From Opisthocomus hoazin (lineage: Eukaryota; Chordata; Aves; Opisthocomiformes; Opisthocomidae), in NCBI RefSeq assembly GCF_030867145.1, contig NC_134431.1, forward strand, positions 8,571,089-8,635,088: DNA of 64,000 nucleotides, in the 5' to 3' direction. Position 1 is the stretch's first letter. Each line of letters starts with the position of its first letter. Positions 61,598-64,000 of this stretch are shown piece by piece. The notes below the pieces were generated by a model. The model worked only from the letters and a program-made list of their open reading frames with translations. It made no database searches and had not been told where the DNA came from. A program made the translations under genes and the position numbers.

Positions 61598-62805
61598 AAT
61601 TACCTAAAGACTTGATTCCTAAACGCACCATTCATGAGATTCATGTCATAGCTATTTGCTGAATGTCTCTTTTTCGGTATCCAAAGCCAGGGGACTTCTA
61701 GACCCTTAGAGAAATTAGGGCGCTCTGTTTATCCAAGTCCTCTTGAAAAAATGTAATGAAATGTGTTGTTAATGCAGTTCAGGCTGTAAGAAATCAAGGC
61801 CTTTCGAGATGGAAAGTGGGAAAGGCATGGGGATTGTTTCTGCAGCACACCAAGAAATTACTTGGCCTCTTCAGCAGCAGCAGCACATCCTTTTGTGCTG
61901 TTAAGCTTGACCAGCACAGCTCCGAGAGGATGCGACCTTGAGAGCTGTAGTTACAGCAGTAAATACAGTGAATCCCACCTTCAGCAAGCTCCTGGGAACA
62001 GGCAAAATTGCTCTCTGAAGGCAGGTAGCTATCTTTTTATTCAGTGCGTCTGTGATGACTTGTGATTGCTAAAAATGGAGCTAGCCTGGTAAGGTGGGGA
62101 AGGGAATGGGGGAGGTCTTTGTACGTAATTCACTGCATAGTTTTTATAGCTCCGTTTAGGTGGCAGAATTCATATGGCAGAAGGGATCGGATACATGAGT
62201 GGAGTACAGTGTGTACAGCACAGAAGACAGCACGTCACAGTGCTAAAAATGCAGCAGAAAGTGGAGTGGCCAGGAGAGAGCGGAGCTTGTTGAGAGGCAG
62301 AGACGGGGATATTGCCTGGCAGAGGAGAGGTCTGTGGTCGGTGGGGTTAGGCTGGGTTTGGACCCTATAGGGACAGACGCTCATAGAAAACCTTTCCAGC
62401 CAAGGTGAATGCTTCTGCAGTGTTCACGTCGACTTTGACAGGGTAAAGGGCTGTGTGCCCAATCCCCTGACAATGTAGCCAGATCCATATTGCATTAATA
62501 ATTCCTCATGTGCACCATAAATATTTTAAAGACAGGGGCAGTGGACATTAAATTAACCAGTTCTGCCTTCCTCCTTAGCTGACAGATATCTGCTTGGCTT
62601 CTGTGTGTAAGATGTGATTTAAAAGACGTTAAGATACAATATGGATGAGTGTGATTGTTACACAGTACATTGCTGCTCCCTGAAATTGGAGTTCTGATGG
62701 GGTTTTTTATGTTCAAATAAAATAACTGTCAAATATGTTACCAGTCTCAGAGGAGACTTCTCCCCGGCTTTCTTCTGGATGAAGGAAGTGTGTTGCTGAC
62801 CCTGT

Positions 62806-62849
62806 TGTGTGTGTGTGTGTGGTTTTTTGTTTTTGTTTGTTTTTTTTTA
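62806..62849. repeat. (TG)8 dinucleotide and adjoining T-rich tract
   Basis: A perfect TG run at 62806-62821 is followed by a T-rich tract broken by single G bases. This is a likely polymorphic microsatellite in intron 2. Confidence 0.9.
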
Positions 62850-63649
62850 AGACAGAGCTGGAGAACTTAGCTATGCAATAGATCTAGACGTGTAGCAAAT
62901 TTGTTAGTTCAGCTGTGCAAGTCAAACCAGCTGCATGGCTGTGTTTAGGCAACTTGCTTATTAATTGCAACTTTGTGCACAAAGAGGACAAAGAAAAGTC
63001 TTCTAGAAAATATTTACGAGAACAGAACAGTAATTTCTGAACCCTGGGCCCAAACACATCCCATCCAGTGGAGCACCTCTTTAAGAGCGTATCGCTTCTA
63101 AAGGCTTGAGTTGATGGCAAATAGGCATTTGGGTGGATAGTGTGAATAAATCCATGAAAAGCACAAGGCAAAATGTTATCTTCTGAAAACAGCTGTTCTC
63201 CGGGTGTGCCCGGGGGTGGCTGCGTTGATGCAGTGTCTTCACCACTGCCCCACCTGGCTGAACCTGCAGCAGCAGAGCAGGGCAGCTCTGCAAAAGTCAG
63301 GATGTGCAAGTGTAATAGAGAGGCAGAAAAGGGGTTTTATCCAAGGGGGGGACACACAAAGCCTTCTCAGAATACCCCTCCTCTTGACAGAGCTCCTCAA
63401 CAGAAGGGGATTACACCTAGCCTGTGAAGGGAGCAGGAGATGAATACCTCGCTCTGCATTTCTGCTCTACAGACGTGGCAGCCAGTGTGTGGCCATTACA
63501 AGTTGGTACAGTTGAGACCAGTCACAAAGTCTTGTAAGATAGAATTTAAAAGTACTGTGTTGAGGGCAAAGGAAAGGAAATATGCTGGTCTATGCTTTGA
63601 ACTGATAACTCACGAATGGTGTTGAGGACTGATGTGCAAAGAGGAGGGA

Positions 63650-63835
63650 CTGGAAAAAGATTTGGAAGGAAAAAGTAAAGCAAAGCGTAAGAATGAATTC
63701 CCTAGGGAGGCATTTTAAGAACAGGTTAGACAAGAAGCGGTCACAAATGATGTAAGTAAGGCTGTTTTGGCCTTGGGACCTGGGTGTGGACTGGGTGACC
63801 TCTGGAGATGCCTTCTTACCATATATCCTGCGCAT
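63650..63835 (+). mobile_element. Decayed CR1 LINE, 3' region
   Basis: 'GAATTCCCTAGGGAGGC', 'GTTAGACAAGAAGCGGTCAC' and 'GGACTGGGTGACCTCTGGAG' followed by 'GCCTTCTTACC' match, with many changes, the 3' region of older CR1 families (a 'GGTGACCTC..GAGGTCCCTTCCAACC' type ending). The terminal octamer repeats are not preserved. Boundaries are uncertain, and sequence up to 63995 may belong to it. Confidence 0.65.
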
Positions 63836-64000
63836 TTTGCAGGGTTTTGACAAGCTGATTCTGCAGACGCTTGCAGCAGCATAATGGTATACCTGGCATA
63901 CAGAGTCCCAGAAGCAATTTAAAAATAGATTTAGAAAAGAGGTCAGACAAACTCCGCATGGACAGGAAAAGAAATTAATGATACATTCTCCTTAAACGTG

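Larger units (their letters stand above)
57179..64000 (+). other. RIMS4: RIMS4 intron 2, 5' part
   Basis: It starts with a consensus donor GTAAGT. No sequence resembling the next expected RIMS4 segment (the region after N80 leading to the C2 domain) was found before the window ends, so exon 3 lies beyond 64000. The intron contains two CR1 pieces and a TG/T tract. Between 57.2 and 61.3 kb nothing else is recognisable. Open frames are short and unsupported. Confidence 0.9.

Noticed and set aside
57179..64000. Search for RIMS4 exon 3 or the neighbouring KCNK15 gene
   Set aside because: No sequence resembling the next RIMS4 segment, the C2 domain or a potassium channel was found before the window end.
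1..64000. CRISPR arrays, tRNA or rRNA genes, prokaryotic operons, intact transposons or endogenous viruses
   Set aside because: None seen. The tandem repeats lack spacer structure, the only mobile sequences are truncated CR1 pieces, and no paired LTRs or retroviral gene remnants were recognised.

Overview
The window looks like nuclear DNA of a vertebrate, most likely a bird. The coding sequence is split by a GT-AG intron of about 34.6 kb. There is one strong CpG island. The only interspersed repeats I recognise are CR1 LINE fragments, both young copies with the avian-type 3' end and older amniote-type copies; no SINE or L1 element was recognised. Nothing here is bacterial, viral, plasmid or CRISPR-like. 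The species cannot be fixed from the sequence alone.

One protein-coding gene is supported: RIMS4 (regulating synaptic membrane exocytosis 4, the RIM4-gamma protein), on the + strand and entering from its 5' end. Exon 1 lies in the CpG island (coding part 22311-22407) and encodes residues 1-32 plus one base. Exon 2 (57037-57178) takes the protein through residue 79 plus two bases of codon 80. The exon phases fit exactly (97 nt, then 142 nt). The remaining exons, including the C2 domain, lie to the right of the window.

Layout: 1-21.7 kb is the 5' intergenic flank. It has no recognisable gene and holds a long AGGAG pentanucleotide array (about 4.72-4.81 kb), a short CTC run, an AT-rich stretch with coding-like but broken frames (13.0-14.2 kb), two CR1 pieces and a three-copy 29-30 bp minisatellite. 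From 21.7 to 22.67 kb is the CpG-island promoter and first exon, with an inverted CCAAT box, GC boxes, a CGG run, an overlapping upstream ORF and a G-rich 5' splice site. From 22.4 to 57.0 kb is intron 1, which holds candidate regulatory elements (paired CCAAT boxes at 32.4-32.6 kb, an RFX-type X-box at 43.9 kb, a conserved-looking block at 46.1-46.5 kb) and two CR1 pieces at 52-54 kb. From 57.2 kb to the end is the start of intron 2, with two more CR1 pieces and a TG/T tract.

I found no evidence of a new biological system. The observations most worth checking concern control of RIMS4 expression: a strong-context upstream ORF that overlaps the weaker main start, an in-frame open extension upstream of that start, a G-quadruplex-type motif across the exon 1 donor, and the intronic paired-CCAAT element. 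Most open frames seen elsewhere are chance frames in GC-rich DNA or products of simple repeats and were not annotated.
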